Shown piece by piece: positions 11,691 to 24,190 of a DNA stretch of 64,000 nucleotides (the stretch's first letter is position 1; each line of letters starts with the position of its first letter). The notes under the pieces were generated by a model that saw nothing but the letters and a program-made list of their open reading frames with translations, was not told the DNA's origin and made no database searches. The position numbers were made by a program, and so were the translations under genes. The DNA is from Emydura subglobosa (Eukaryota; Chordata; Testudines; Chelidae), in NCBI GenBank assembly GCA_007922225.1, contig ML679960.1:7728844-7792843 (forward strand). The letters are read 5' to 3'.

Positions 11691-11844
11691 TCTATTGCAC
11701 AGCACACTCTCACATTTTCTGAATGGCATGTGTTACAGAAAAAATATTTCAGCAATGTTTTATAGAGTTTACATTTTTTAAATTGAAGGTATTTATCGTA
11801 TCCCTGTGCCTGTAAAGCCATGTGTCTTAGTTACTATGGTTATA

Positions 11845-11866
11845 GTGTGTGTGTGTGTGTGTGTGT
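11845..11866. repeat. (TG)n microsatellite
   Basis: About 11 TG units, followed by AT-rich DNA that leads into the inverted repeat at 11897-11944. Confidence 0.95.
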
Positions 11867-11896
11867 TTATTATAAATATATGTATCATATAACCTG

Positions 11897-11944
11897 TATG
11901 ATTGGTAACTATATATATATATAGTTACTTAGTTACCAATCATA
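11897..11944. repeat. Perfect inverted repeat around (AT)n
   Basis: The arm tatgattggtaact (11897-11910) is the exact reverse complement of agttaccaatcata (11931-11944). The 20-base spacer is mostly alternating AT. It could extrude as a cruciform. Confidence 0.9.
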
Positions 11945-12268
11945 TAGGGGTCAAGGGAGCTTGAAAACCTCTAAATATAACCTAACACTAGCTTTTTTAT
12001 ACCTTCAAATCTATTAACTTTAAAGACTTGGACCCTTCAAAAAACAGAAGCAAGTTTTGGGTCCTGTTGAGAAACAGGATTCTCTCCTTCAAAATGCAAT
12101 GAAATTCCCATGTGTAACCCAGTAGGAATGCACAAAAACGGGCTGTAGCTATAGCATTTTGTGCACAGAAAAGCTGTTATTGGTTCAGGCCTCCATATCA
12201 CCAGTCCTGGGCCTCAGACCAGTGTAAACTTTAAGGAAGAAGGAAATATTTCTGTAGGCTTATTGATT

Positions 12269-12299
12269 AAAAAAAAAAAAAAAAAAAAGAAGAAGAAGA
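12269..12299. repeat. A20 run followed by (GAA)n
   Basis: Twenty A residues, then gaagaagaag. It looks like a retroposon tail or simple repeat; no element body was recognised upstream. Confidence 0.85.
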
Positions 12300-12913
12300 T
12301 GGATGAAGTTTATCAGGGGCTCTGTGTGATAGAATAAGTGTGGTGGGAGACTTATTAGCAGGCAGAGGGTAGGCGAGGCTGTCAGAGGTGCAAAATACCC
12401 AGACTCTCACTGAGCATTGCATTGAACACTTACAACCTATACAAATGCCATAAATAATTTTCCTCCTTCCTTCCACAGAAAACTGTATCTTATTACCTGT
12501 TTTTTTACCTTTCACAAGTAAGTTAGTGCCAACTTTACTTGATTCATTATTTTAGGTGTCTGTCTTACACCATTTATCATTGGTTTCTGCAAGCAGAAAA
12601 TTAGGAGAATTAAGTGAGAAATCACATTGAACTAACATTAGAAGAGACCCCTTGAGAATTAGACAGAAAGCGAGGGAGCTTTGGAGGTGAGATACAGCTA
12701 AGGGAGAGAGAGAGAATCAAGCAAATTTATTTTGTGATACAAGGAGAAGTAACAGGAAAGAAGCAAAGGCCAAATGTTCGCAGTGGTCTCAAGCCTACCT
12801 CTTAATTTACACTTGCAAACTACTATGCATTAAAACCAAGTAATAGACTGGCAGGTTGTTAGATATCTACTTAAATAAATTCCTGGAAAAAAGGATGTGA
12901 CCAATAGGGTTAT

Positions 12914-13994
12914 TGTGACATTGTCTGGATTAGGGAGACCTTTTAGAATATGATTTAATATTAATATTGCAAAATTACAATAATTCATACAAGATATGCC
13001 ATATCAGGTATCATTAGAAAGATTATAAATTGCCTAATATGATTATATTGTTTGTGTGTATGTGTCATATTTGTAATGTAGGTTATAAATATGTATGGCA
13101 TATCTGTATTTCAACTTGTGCTGTGTTTCTGGGTGATACACCAGACAGGATGGCAGCAGCAATAGACCTGCTTGATGGCCCACCAAGGAAACTCACAGGT
13201 GCAATGAGCCCAGGAAGGGAAGCCAGAGCTACACCTTATGAGTCACCAGTCATGACATGCCCTAGGGACAGGCTTTTCCGTGCCATGTGCTGAGGGCTTG
13301 TGTTTGAAACAAGCCACATGGCAATCCACTATAAAAAGGAGCTGCACCACATCGATATTGTCTTCAGTCTTCATTCCTGCTTCCTACCTCTGGATCAATT
13401 TATCTGCAACTGAAGCTGTGAAACAAAGGACTGAGACCCTTCCAGGTACTGGATGTATGCCAGAGGGACTGTACAAGCCTGCAAACTCCACAATTCTGCT
13501 GAGAATTTGATTATATATGGACTTTCAAATCATTTGTATGTATGAATTGTACGTATTGCTTTGACCAAGTTAACATCTCTTATTTGTTTCTTTCCTTTTA
13601 TAATCAATCTTTATAGTTTTAGTTACTAAAGGATTGGCTGGCAGCATGGTATTTGGGTAAGATCCAAACTTATATTGATCTGGTAATGTGGCTGACCTTT
13701 TGGGGTCAGGAGAAATTTTTGGTTAAGAGCATAGAGTTTTAATAACTTATCTCTTTACTGGACATAGTGGCTGATTGGGAACCAGAGACTGAAATGCAAT
13801 AAAGGGAGCCGTGTATATTTTGTTTTAGCTGCTTGATAACCAATATGGGGAATTAGAAGCACTGTTTGTGGTTGATTTGGGAGTCTAACTTCAGTGTTAC
13901 CCACCAGTGCTGGGAGAATCTGCTCTCCCCCTTTTGCAGCCTGCCCTGACCTTGGCATTTTCAGGTGGCCTACCCTAGGCATGGATGGGTCACA
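12914..13994 (+). mobile_element. Solo LTR, ERV-type, with 5-bp target duplication
   Basis: 1081 bp, starting tgtgacattg and ending gggtcaca, flanked by a perfect gttat duplication (12909-12913 and 13995-13999). A TATA box, ctataaaaagg, lies at 13328-13338 and AATAAA at 13798-13803, so both promoter and polyadenylation parts are visible. The segment aggattggctggcagcatgg is nearly identical to 45361-45380, so 44589-45679 is the same family; 31593-32738 is a more distant relative. There is no internal coding region, so it is a solo LTR. It is antisense to the host gene. Confidence 0.85.
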
Positions 13995-13999
13995 GTTAT

Positions 14000-16900
14000 A
14001 TAGAAAATAAAATGTTTGATGCAGAATTATTCTAGAATAGAATGGGCTTATGTCCATAATTTAATTTAATAAAAATTCTTTTAAAATTTTGTAGAAAGCA
14101 GAATTATGTACTTGAAACTACATGCATTGAAGTCAACAGCAAAGCTATCTTTGACTTCTTCACCCCTTCTCTAAAATTCTGCAGGATGGTTTAAAAATCC
14201 CACATATGGGGTTATAATTGCCTTTTAAATTCTGAGACTTTTGGATAAGAAAATCCACAAATTCACTTTGAAGGTATCTGTTTTCCCTACTCTGTATTGT
14301 TGTTAACAGTTGTGCAAGTGAAATATTTTCTCAATAAAGTTCATAGAAAGGGAAAGTAATGAACGTGTGTGACAATAGAAGTGTTCACATATGCCAGACA
14401 TGTTCGCACAACCATCCTGAAAACTCTTGTAGGATCTATCACAGAGGACAAACAATACCATGTAATTTAGTTGAGCAATCACACTGTCCAAACAATGAAG
14501 TATGTACACTGAACACTCTGAGCAAGTCACAGCAAGTAGTTCCTGAGCAATCTAAAAACTGAAATAAGTTTACATAAAACTTTGTCAAATAATTGCAGAT
14601 AATGACGAAAAAAACCCCAGTGGATTATTTCTGGATAATATGTGAACAAAAAATGGGGTTATATTTGTTGAAAACATCATTTATTGCAATTAGTTTGACC
14701 AGCTGAATGTGAAACCCAAGGAATCTCCTGCAGTACAAAAAGCAAGTACCAAGGAATTTCCTGCAATACAAATCATATGTACCCTTGATTTAAAAATTCA
14801 GAACATATGGGCAGAGATTGTATATTTGAAAATCAAGACTTCAAATCATGTTGCTTTAAAGGGATATTTTAATGGTATTTTACTAAATATATTTTTGTTT
14901 TTACCTTGATTACCATTTCAGGAAAAGTTTTATGAGGGGATCTTTGTCTCTGAGAGCTAGGTGTTTTGTGTGTTTGTCTCAGTCTTGTCTAAGGCACCTA
15001 TCATTGGATTATCCAAGCACTTACTTTCAGAATTGTCTAGATAGGATTTGGGTTTTATTGTTTATAGTACAATATTATTAAATTGAAAAGACAATAATGA
15101 GAAACATACACTGGCTATGTGGTTGCAGGGAGGGAGGGCTGTGTGCGGCTTCATGTTTTTCTCTTCAGTGTTCCTGTGCCTCTCATTTTGTCATGTTCCC
15201 GCTATGCTGTCTTTCATTTATGCAGTTTTATTCTATTTGCTTTTCGTTCTTGATGAATTCTGGTTTGCCTATGCTAACTTTTTTAGCATTCTTTTTTTTA
15301 GGATTTTTTTAAATCGATTTTCTTCCCTTCGGTCTCTTTTAATGGAGTGCTCTGTGCTCTTGTATCTGCCTTTATGTATCTCGGTCTTCAATTTTTTTTT
15401 TTTTAATTCTTTTTCCTCTCTAGGTCTTTTCACCTTTGAAACCCCTTAGTATTCTAAGTAGTTTAGGGAAAAAACCACCCAACCAGCCCTGGGATAGAAG
15501 GCTTTATTTAGATTATTTATCCAGTCAATAACTCCACATAGCAATAAGAATCTTTTGAAAAACAAGCACTTTGATTAACTATTACTGGAACGGTAATGCT
15601 GACCTGTGGTCATCCTGCAGTAAGTGCTTATTGGCTAGAGGGGCTGGGTCTCTGCTAACCTATAATTGCTCCTGATTGACTCCATTTTTGATCTTTTTGG
15701 GTTGCCAGCAGTGTAGCAACTTTCAAATATAGTATCAGGCTGGCCAACAGAAAAGCTGGGAAGCTGAGCAGTGTGTAGAATAAGTGAAACCAAAGAAATG
15801 CAAAGACGTCTGCTAGGAATGAAAGTTACGTGGGATAATTCCCAGGACCCCATATATGTTAGAAGATCTCTCCCTGATGAAACGGAGGGCTGTATTTCAT
15901 TTTTTCTTTATACAGCATTAAGAACATTGGTAATAGTTCTCTAGTTCTTCTGCACATACCATCTTTGTCCTATCTTTATTGAATTGCCTCTGTACATGCA
16001 CTACAGTCAAATATGCACGACAGTCAGAGTGGAGAAAGGAAGTAGTACCATAGGAAGCACCACAGGAAGATAGACCTGGAATTCCCAGAGGAACATTATC
16101 AATGCTCAAACTCATGGTTAGGTTTGGGAGGAAGCACTTGAGCACACAATTTCTGAGCTGGTTAAATTTTTAAAAAAGTAACTCTTCAGTGGATATAAAG
16201 AAAGAATAAGCAGGAGGCAAGATAGGGATAAGATAGCTAGTGCTCATATGAGCTTAGAACTTGCTAATTTCATGAAGGAACAGGATCATCTTGAAAGACG
16301 TTTGCAAGGAAAGCATGCACATTGGATTTCAAATCAGTATGGAGTTAAGGCATCCAGGAATGCAACTTACTTCAGAACAGCACAGGCCTCCCCACCTGTA
16401 TTCTCTCGTTTAGTGCTTCCCTCTTTTGTGCATTTCTCCTCCTTCTGCTGCACTGTGTTGTAGCTCCTCATGTCCCCTTCCTGATGTTCTATATTTTTCC
16501 AATCCCTTCTATTGCCTCCTGCCCTATGTTGTGACTCAGTATTTCCTATTCTGTAATCTCATTGTGTTTCCTTCTTCCCTATCCAGTCCTGCCTTCCTTC
16601 TGTGTTTTCTCTTTCTTTCTTTCTCTTTCCCGCCCTCTCTCCCTAGTACTCTTCGGTCCACAAGATTTCTAATGCACTGATCACTGTCATATCAAGACAT
16701 GTTCTCCATTGTGCTCTTTGGAATGTGGCCAAAAGCAAATTCGAATAACTAGAATCCTGTCATGACAGGCATATTTTACTTTACTGCCAGATTAACTCTC
16801 CCATTAGATGCCAGAAGAATGTTTCATTTTTGGCTGGCTATACTGGTGCTAATATGAATCATTACTGAGCCTCAACAGGGACATCCTGTGCTTTCTGTGA

Positions 16901-19900
16901 CCGAGTGTCATGGTGTCCATGATGAATCAATATGATGGTTGTGGTTTCCATTAATCAGTTTAAACTACTGAATAATATCCATGGTTTCTGTGTCATTGTG
17001 GAATGAAACCATGACAAATTACAATTTCATATGGCAATCTGATTTCCATGGAAATGGGCAAATCCTTTGTCTCAGCACAAAAAGAGGGTCAGGTTGGCCC
17101 TTTTCACAATTACTGACAATTGTGTATTTCGGTCTAACTTAGGTTTTTCTATAATGTCCATCACCATAGTAGGTGAGTCTTGCATAAATCAATTAGACTG
17201 GCATAGGGTCCATGGAGCCTTCAATTTTTTTTCTTCCCATGTTATAGGAATTTCTGCTTTTTTCCCCTCTAATTATCACCCACTCATATTATTCTGGTTA
17301 TAGCTGCAAAGTCTGATCAAAAGATGCGCCTTGAAGTGTACAGAAAAATATCTAAAAAGGACAGAATGTGGATAAGCAAGAGAGATGTAGCCTTTAAGTG
17401 TATTTTCTTCAATATTTTTTTAAGGTCATAAAAGAGACCAGTTAACTCCAAATTATTTCTGTGAAGCTAGTTTTAAATAACAGGGTTTTAAATTGCCTGG
17501 AGAATTCTGAAGTCCCATCAGAACAACAAACTGATGAAATGTTAGATTTTTTTTTTTTTTTAAACAGCCAGTTTTTTCTTTGATTCTTACATGAAGGTGC
17601 ATAAGGTTTAATGCAGAGGGTGTTGGAGGCATAAAGAATCCACCTCTAAAGATATAATTCACCTCAGGACCAATTTCTCCTTCAGTCACACATCCAGTAT
17701 TAGTTCAGCAGCATTGACTATGCATTGCATATTCACTAAAGCTTCAGAAGTGAGATATATCCGGAGAGTTATAACCAGTCATTTGTGTCTGCACTACTTT
17801 AAAAATAGAATCAATAACTTTAGCTTTGTGAAGAGCACCTTCAAATTTTACTTAAGATGCCAAATAATGTGATTTTAAGATAGCCATAATTTACTGATTT
17901 TTTTTTTTTTAATTGGACCTGAAACTTGTTTGAACATTGATCCCTGTGGGATTGTGTTACTATTCTTGGGGTTGAGTCCTACATCAGCACTGCTGTCTTG
18001 ATGACCAGGTTTCCCACTGTATTATAAGCACTCAGGATTCTTTAACAAGAGAAATGGGATTTTCTTGTTCATTGTGGAACTACGCACCTAGTGTTTCACA
18101 AGCAGCAAATATTTCTTCTGCAATAAGTTTACATTAGCAATATTACCTATATTCTAAATGTTAGGATTTGGTAATTTCAGCATTCCAAAATACTGCTGGA
18201 AATGAGGCTTGGATGTGGTCTCAGTTTTAAGGTTCTCTTGTATAATCAAAATATGCATACTAGTGCCAATGAATATTAGATCACTGAAAACTGTGTCTGA
18301 TAAATTAATGATGCTTTTATAAATTTCTCACCCTATGATCTCACTTCCTTTAAGACACCAACAAAGTCCCATAATAACATTCTATAAAGTTAGACTATAG
18401 ATTGCATTCTGATATCAGAAGTAAACAGAGACAAAGTACAGTTAATGCTAAATGATTAGTATTAAGGAACAAGATCAAAATGGAGAAACAGTAAATATCA
18501 GAAAATAATTACTTACAGGAAAGCACACACGCTGCCAGTTGGCCATCTGCACTTGGTACAACTGGAATAGCATCATAAAGCCTTGTTGTGCATATAACAT
18601 ATTTGTATATAATAGGATTAAAATATTATTTGGTAAGGTAAAATAACTTCCTTCTAAAAAATAAGATACTGAAATTAATCATAGCTTAGATCTTGGCACT
18701 TATTCGTTGGAATTAGTACCCTTGACTTCAAGGGGAAGGGTCCAGCTTCGCAGAGCAAGTGGCAGAATTGGGGTCTAAATTCCTAGCCCTTTTTGAAGTT
18801 TGTCTCTTCCTTCACAATTTCCAAAGCTTCGACCTGTATGTGTGGGTGCAGCTCCAATGACTGGCTCTTCCAGAGTGGCACAAAGCAGTTACAAATATAC
18901 CGTGCCATAAAAAAAGTAACATTTTTTAAAAAAATAACTAAATTGCTTCAATTTGCTATAGTAATTTTTTATCACTTTTTTAAAATGACTATGAAATAGA
19001 TTAAGATAAATGTTTTTGGTATACTTGAAATATGGCGCTTTGACAAATACAGGCTTCATTATCATACTTAATTTTCAATAAGGTATGTGCTGTTCTTTCT
19101 CCTAACTTCAATAAACACCATATTTAACACACTCGTAAACTAACTCTCTTAATCAGAAAAACCAGTCCTTAAGCAGTCATGATATTTTTTTTCCAGAAGA
19201 AAACCAATCAACACGGGTGACAGCAAAGGTGTAATTCTATAACTGTAACAGTCTCCAGACATTACATCAGCCACCACAGACACCGATACTATAGATACAG
19301 TACAAACAACAGCACTACCCAACTCGGAAGTTGCTTAATAGACTCACACCATAACTAAGTCACTTGCTACTTTATGCTTTCTTTTTAATCGATTATTTTG
19401 GTTCATTTGATAGCACTTCCTACCTTTGAGAGAATAGGTTTGACTTCATAACCCTTTACTTAAATATCGTGGCCAACTTTCTGTCTTACAAGTTAAATTA
19501 TACCTGTATAGAAGTTATTGGCTCTTACAGTTTTAGATCAGATAATTTTAAGAGCACACACCATCAGAAGCTCACTCCTAACTATTTTGGTGATGCAATC
19601 ACAGCCCTGTAAAGTCAGTATTCCCCAGGTGGAATATTATATTTATTCAGCTACACCCAAGGATTGCCAGGACCCAACCACAGGAATTAACTAGCTGAAG
19701 CAACTTGGGCAGTGAAGGCTGGAGGACTTGATCACCAGACTGGGGAAAACAATCACCCAGTTCAGTTTATAGCCCTAACTTCAGTGCTCTGTTTATTCTC
19801 CAAAGTAAAAGAAAGGAAACACAGAACAACCAAATAATAGTCCTGTCCCCACCTATCTTCTGGGGCCATTTGGCCTTTGGCAGCTTAACACAGTCAGGAC

Positions 19901-20505
19901 TTTTCTCAATCCAGTGGGGTCTCCAGGGCCTACTTGCCCCTTTTCAATCCTTTGCTGCAGCTACAGGAGAGTGTATTCCTAGCCCTATCCCGGTCCTAGA
20001 CTCCCTCATTGATCTACGACCCTTTATATTCCCCAGCTTGGAACTGTGGGACCTGATCACTTGCTGCCATCCAGCTGGGTTGGCTGATTCCCAGCATCTG
20101 CTGGGCTCCTATCCTGAACAGGACAGGCTGCTTCTTGGCCCATAAAGTGGTAAACTGCTTTGTTACAGGAAGTACCCAAAAAGCAAAGGCTGGATCTGAG
20201 AAACCAAGCCTCATACCCGTGCAAGCAAAACAAGTGTGCATGTTGAAATCTATAGAAAGATAAAAGAGAGATTTGGTAATAGTTAAAGTTTCATTACTAT
20301 ACTTCCCAGTTTACTTAAAAAAATAGTATGTTGTGATTTCATCTCCCACTCTCGTTATCTCTCCCTTTTTCTGCAAAGTACATTATCTCCACTCCCCCTC
20401 AGTTTGTATTCATTTGTAGTGCAAGGAAACAGAGATGTACAGCTACTGACATGTCTTTAAAAGGATAAGTGAAACAAAAAAATCAAACATTACATATGTC
20501 TACAT
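14000..20505. other. Unassigned intronic sequence
   Basis: No gene seen. Contents noted: a 33-bp doublet at 14717-14782; pyrimidine-rich DNA at about 15100-15440 and 16380-16660, which produces long spurious frames; T-runs near 15393, 17548 and 17900. None of the open frames resembles a known protein. Confidence 0.5.
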
Positions 20506-20511
20506 CCACTC

Positions 20512-20578
20512 TTAAGAGGATGGACTTGATGAACTAGAAGGTGTTCCATTTCTAATTACTCAATCTTATGGTCTCATA
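20512..20578 (+). mobile_element. Old CR1-like 3' end
   Basis: The run ggatggacttgatgaactag, then aaggtgttcc and caatcttatggtct, looks like a decayed CR1 3' end (ggactagatgacct... tail). Too short and diverged to be sure. Confidence 0.4.
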
Positions 20579-20579
20579 A

Positions 20580-22640
20580 CTCAACAGACAAAAGTACACT
20601 GTCGAGATGAATATATTTTAGATTTAGACTCAGTTTTAGCAATGACATTCTTAATAGTTTTGGAGGGACACACCTCTATTATGGATTGCCAGAGTATTTT
20701 CACATCTCTGGTATGGATTACCAGAGTGTTTCTGTGCAAGAATCTCAGGTAGAAAACAAGCCATAGAAAATCTCTTTTGCCCTCTTTTTTAACATATGAA
20801 ATATAAATAAATATAGAATGTAAAGACACACACCTAGAGTCAATAACAAAGCAGCATGGACTGTGCTAAAAAAGAAACCCACCTTTGGTAAGTTTGGAGC
20901 AAGCAGCAAGTATACCTGTACATTCTATTCACTGTGCAGTGAATTAATCTGAGACCATCACACTATTGCCACACAGGTGGTGGTGTGAACCCAAAAGCTT
21001 TTTAACATTAGGTGTATCTACAAAAAGGGTGAAGAACAAAGAAGAGGAACTACTGAAGGAGATCAACTACGCAGTAATAGAAAAGGGAGACTGAAGAGAT
21101 TTGGAAGCCCTGAGGTGAGAGCATTTAGAGAAGAAGGAAGTAGTCCCCAGAGTAGAAGACAGCAGAGAAGATAAGGAGAAAATGAACAGAAAAGAGGTCC
21201 AGTTACCTTTGACACAGGAAAGATCATTAGTTACATTAGTAAGGCCACTTTCAGTTTAGTAGAAAGGATGGAATTCAGACTGACCTAGGCCAAGGGAAGT
21301 TAAAGGAAATGAAATGAAAGTAGTTCAAGAAAGTTGAAAAAGGTAAAATAAATTAGGTGAAGGAGAGAGACATGAGGCTACAAAAAGAATAGTGTGGTTG
21401 AAAACAAGGGCTCTAAATAAGGCAGTTGGTGATGAATGACAGAAGGGGAGGCAGTTAGAGAGGGCATCAAGGGGACAGGTCCAAGGGTTGAAGCCAAAAA
21501 ACAAGTGGGGGACTCTGGCCTTGGACATCAGGGGAATAAGGAGGACAGGAGAACAGATGCAGGAGAGGATAAACAAGTGAATGGGGAACTCCTGCCAGAC
21601 ATCACTGATGTTAACTTTGAAAGAAAGTTGCAAGATCCTGAGAAAAGAGGTAAAAGGAGCTGAAAATGGTTGGAGATGAGGATGTGAACAGGAAAAATTA
21701 GAGAACAGCTGAAATGGATTAAGGGCCAGGAAGTGCATAAAAGTTGGATTTCTTGATGAGGAACAGGGAAGAAATGAGCAAATGTATAGTGGAGGAAGTT
21801 GTAGGACTTCCCTCAGAGGTGCTCAGCAGAGAGGCAGCAGAAACAGAGATAAAGATGATGGGAGAGGCAAGGCTTTGGACACATAATATGCACATATACC
21901 CTGAAAGGCAGCTCTGGGTCTCTGTGACTGTCAATATATATTTCTACATGTTTTGTTTGGTACAACTGAACCAATGCTTTTGATACAAAGTAGAGGAGCA
22001 CACAGAAGCACTGGAATGATGGGGAGCACAACCCCTTGGTATCAAAGCTGGCACTGATTTAAAAAAAAAAGAAAAGAAAAGAGAGATCCTCTGGGTAAGC
22101 AACTATCTGGACTGGCTTGGTCCATCTCAATTTATAATCTGACTGGTATGACACCACAAGGACTTGGACTCCTTGTACTTTGTGTTCTACTTTGATGTAT
22201 AGAGAACGCATGAGGTACCAAACATTCTGTTGATAAAGTGCACTGTGGACAAAAAGATGAAGGAATTCTAATGACTGATCCTCAGATAAAAAGAATCAAT
22301 GAAAAATATCCAGCTGTGCTAAAATGGCTTCAAATTACCATTTATGCAGCTGATGCATGCAATAGGTGTCTCTTGGTATTGGAAAGGAAAAGAAAATAAT
22401 TATGAAACAGCAGTCTTCTTGGCAACATACCAATGAAGTGCACTTTTCAATCATAAGGAACATGTAGGACTGTGGAAATAATGCCAATTAGAAGAAAATA
22501 TATGCTATTGAAAATTCTCAGCACTATTACTAGAAGACTATCAACCAGATTTACAAGCCCACAGAGGAAAGATTTTTTTAAAATTAATCAGTGACTACAA
22601 AAAAGCAATTTTATATATATTGCATAGTTGTTTGAAGTTT
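20580..22640. other. Unassigned intronic sequence
   Basis: No gene seen. A 32-bp doublet sits at 20680-20743. The stretch 21000-21760 is purine-rich on the plus strand and gives spurious frames on both strands. Confidence 0.5.
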
Positions 22641-22641
22641 A

Positions 22642-22787
22642 TATAATACATATATATTTTTTTATATTTTGTGGGGGTAATATAACAATTGATATATGCA
22701 ATTATTTATATATATTTTTATATAATATATATTTATATTATTTTTTATATTTTGTGGGGGTAATATAACAATTGATATATGCAATAT
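22642..22787. repeat. AT-rich tandem duplication, period about 83 bp
   Basis: The segment gtgggggtaatataacaatt, with tgatatatgcaat after it, occurs at 22671 and again at 22754, inside long TA-rich DNA. About 46 bp are near-identical between the two units. Confidence 0.85.
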
Positions 22788-23369
22788 ACCAAATATATAA
22801 TAATATAGAGATAGTTATATTATTGAGTTATCAGTAGGGGTCAGGATTCCACTGAAATCTGTACTTAAAGCAGGACTTAAATCCTACTTTCCACACTTGA
22901 ATGACTTAATTTAGTCCCCATATTCAGCTCAACAACCCTTTAGCGGACAAGTGAATTTTTAATGCAAATTTTAAGTAAACTATTTACTCTTGTTGCAGAG
23001 GAAATATCTTTAAGTGTTTCTTCTTTCCAAAATTTTGCTCTGTTTTTTTCTTCATATTTCTTTGATTTTCTCTAGCTAAACAAACTAGAGTCTCCACAAA
23101 CACAGATGCATTCAGTTAACATCTTGGACATGTAACAGTCAGAACACACAGAATTATTTCCCTTGTCCAAGACAACAAGGTTGAGTGTCACCGAGATTAG
23201 CAGTTCTTATCTGATTTGTTAGTTACTTTCGTTCTTTAGCCCTGCCAACTTGCACTCTAGACTCATTGGCGCTATTCTTCACAGAGGACACAGGAAGGCA
23301 GGCTGCACAGCAGCGGTTGGGGGAGGAGGGAGGTGGACAGAGGAGACAAAACAATAGCACTTGGGGAGC

Positions 23370-23642
23370 CCTTCAAGGAACTCCTTGCCAGAGGATGTTG
23401 TGAAAGCCAAGGCTATAATGGGGTTAAAAAAAAAGCTAGATAAGTGGAGGATAGGTCCATCAGTTCCTACTTGCCAGGATAGGCAGGGGTGCTGTTTGCC
23501 AGAGGCTGGGAATGGCTGATGGGACGGATCACTTGATGATTACCTGTTCCGTTCATTCCCTCAAAGCACCTGGCATTGGCCACTTTTGGAAGACAGGATA
23601 CTGGCCTAGATGGTCTGACTCATTATGGCCATTCTTATACTG
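23370..23642 (+). mobile_element. CR1 LINE 3' end with ORF2 tail
   Basis: Begins in ORF2 C-terminal sequence (NELPEDVVKAK-like, from gaactccttgccagaggatg), continues with gataggtccatcag and atcacttgatgattacctg, and ends ggtctgactcattatggcc, attcttata. This is a typical reptilian CR1 3' end, 5'-truncated. Confidence 0.85.
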
Positions 23643-24020
23643 TTGCCATTTCACAGATACATTTGTCCCCACCTCCACAGGATTCTCCCACCAAATACCT
23701 CTTTGAACTCAGCCTCTCATCCAGACTCAGTCACTTGCCTGTCCCACTGCACCACAGCTCAACCCTCGTATATCCTTTTTTGCACTGAAGCTGCTAAGCA
23801 GGGATGGTTGGGGAGCTTTTGGGGGGTAAGCTATGCCATGGTTAAAAGTGGCTTCAGGAGCGGTGCTGCTTGTTCTGTTCTTGAGGCAACTTCAGGTACA
23901 AGTTTCCTTGTCTTACTAGGGACAGGGAGATGAAAAGACTTACACCTGAAGATGCTTCAGGAGTGGAACTAGCAGTACAACTTCTTAGGCCCATCTATCT
24001 ATTATAAACCTACAGTGGAC

Positions 24021-24190
24021 AGGGGTGCTGGAACAATTTTTATAATGGGGGTGCTGAGAGCCATTGAACCAAACTGTAAGCCCTGTATAGGATGAAAGCC
24101 ACTTCAAGCTGGGGGAGCAACAGCACCCCCCACACTCCTGGTTCCAGCACCTATCAGCACCCGCTGCACCTCTAGTTCCAGTACCCATGA
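24021..24190. mobile_element. Small DNA transposon with GGTGCTGGAAC ends
   Basis: The left end aggggtgctggaac is mirrored by gttccagcacct at 24141-24152. A second, diverged right end (gttccagtacc) follows at about 24174-24184, so the right terminus appears duplicated. The interior gagagccattgaaccaaact belongs to a repeat I recognise as common in turtles. Confidence 0.6.

Noticed and set aside
15117..15449. A 110-codon hydrophobic plus-strand frame resembling a membrane protein
   Set aside because: T-rich DNA gives such frames by chance; no domain and no splice context.
21325..21738. A 137-codon minus-strand frame rich in Ser, Pro, Leu and Phe
   Set aside because: Lies opposite purine-rich DNA and has no family resemblance.
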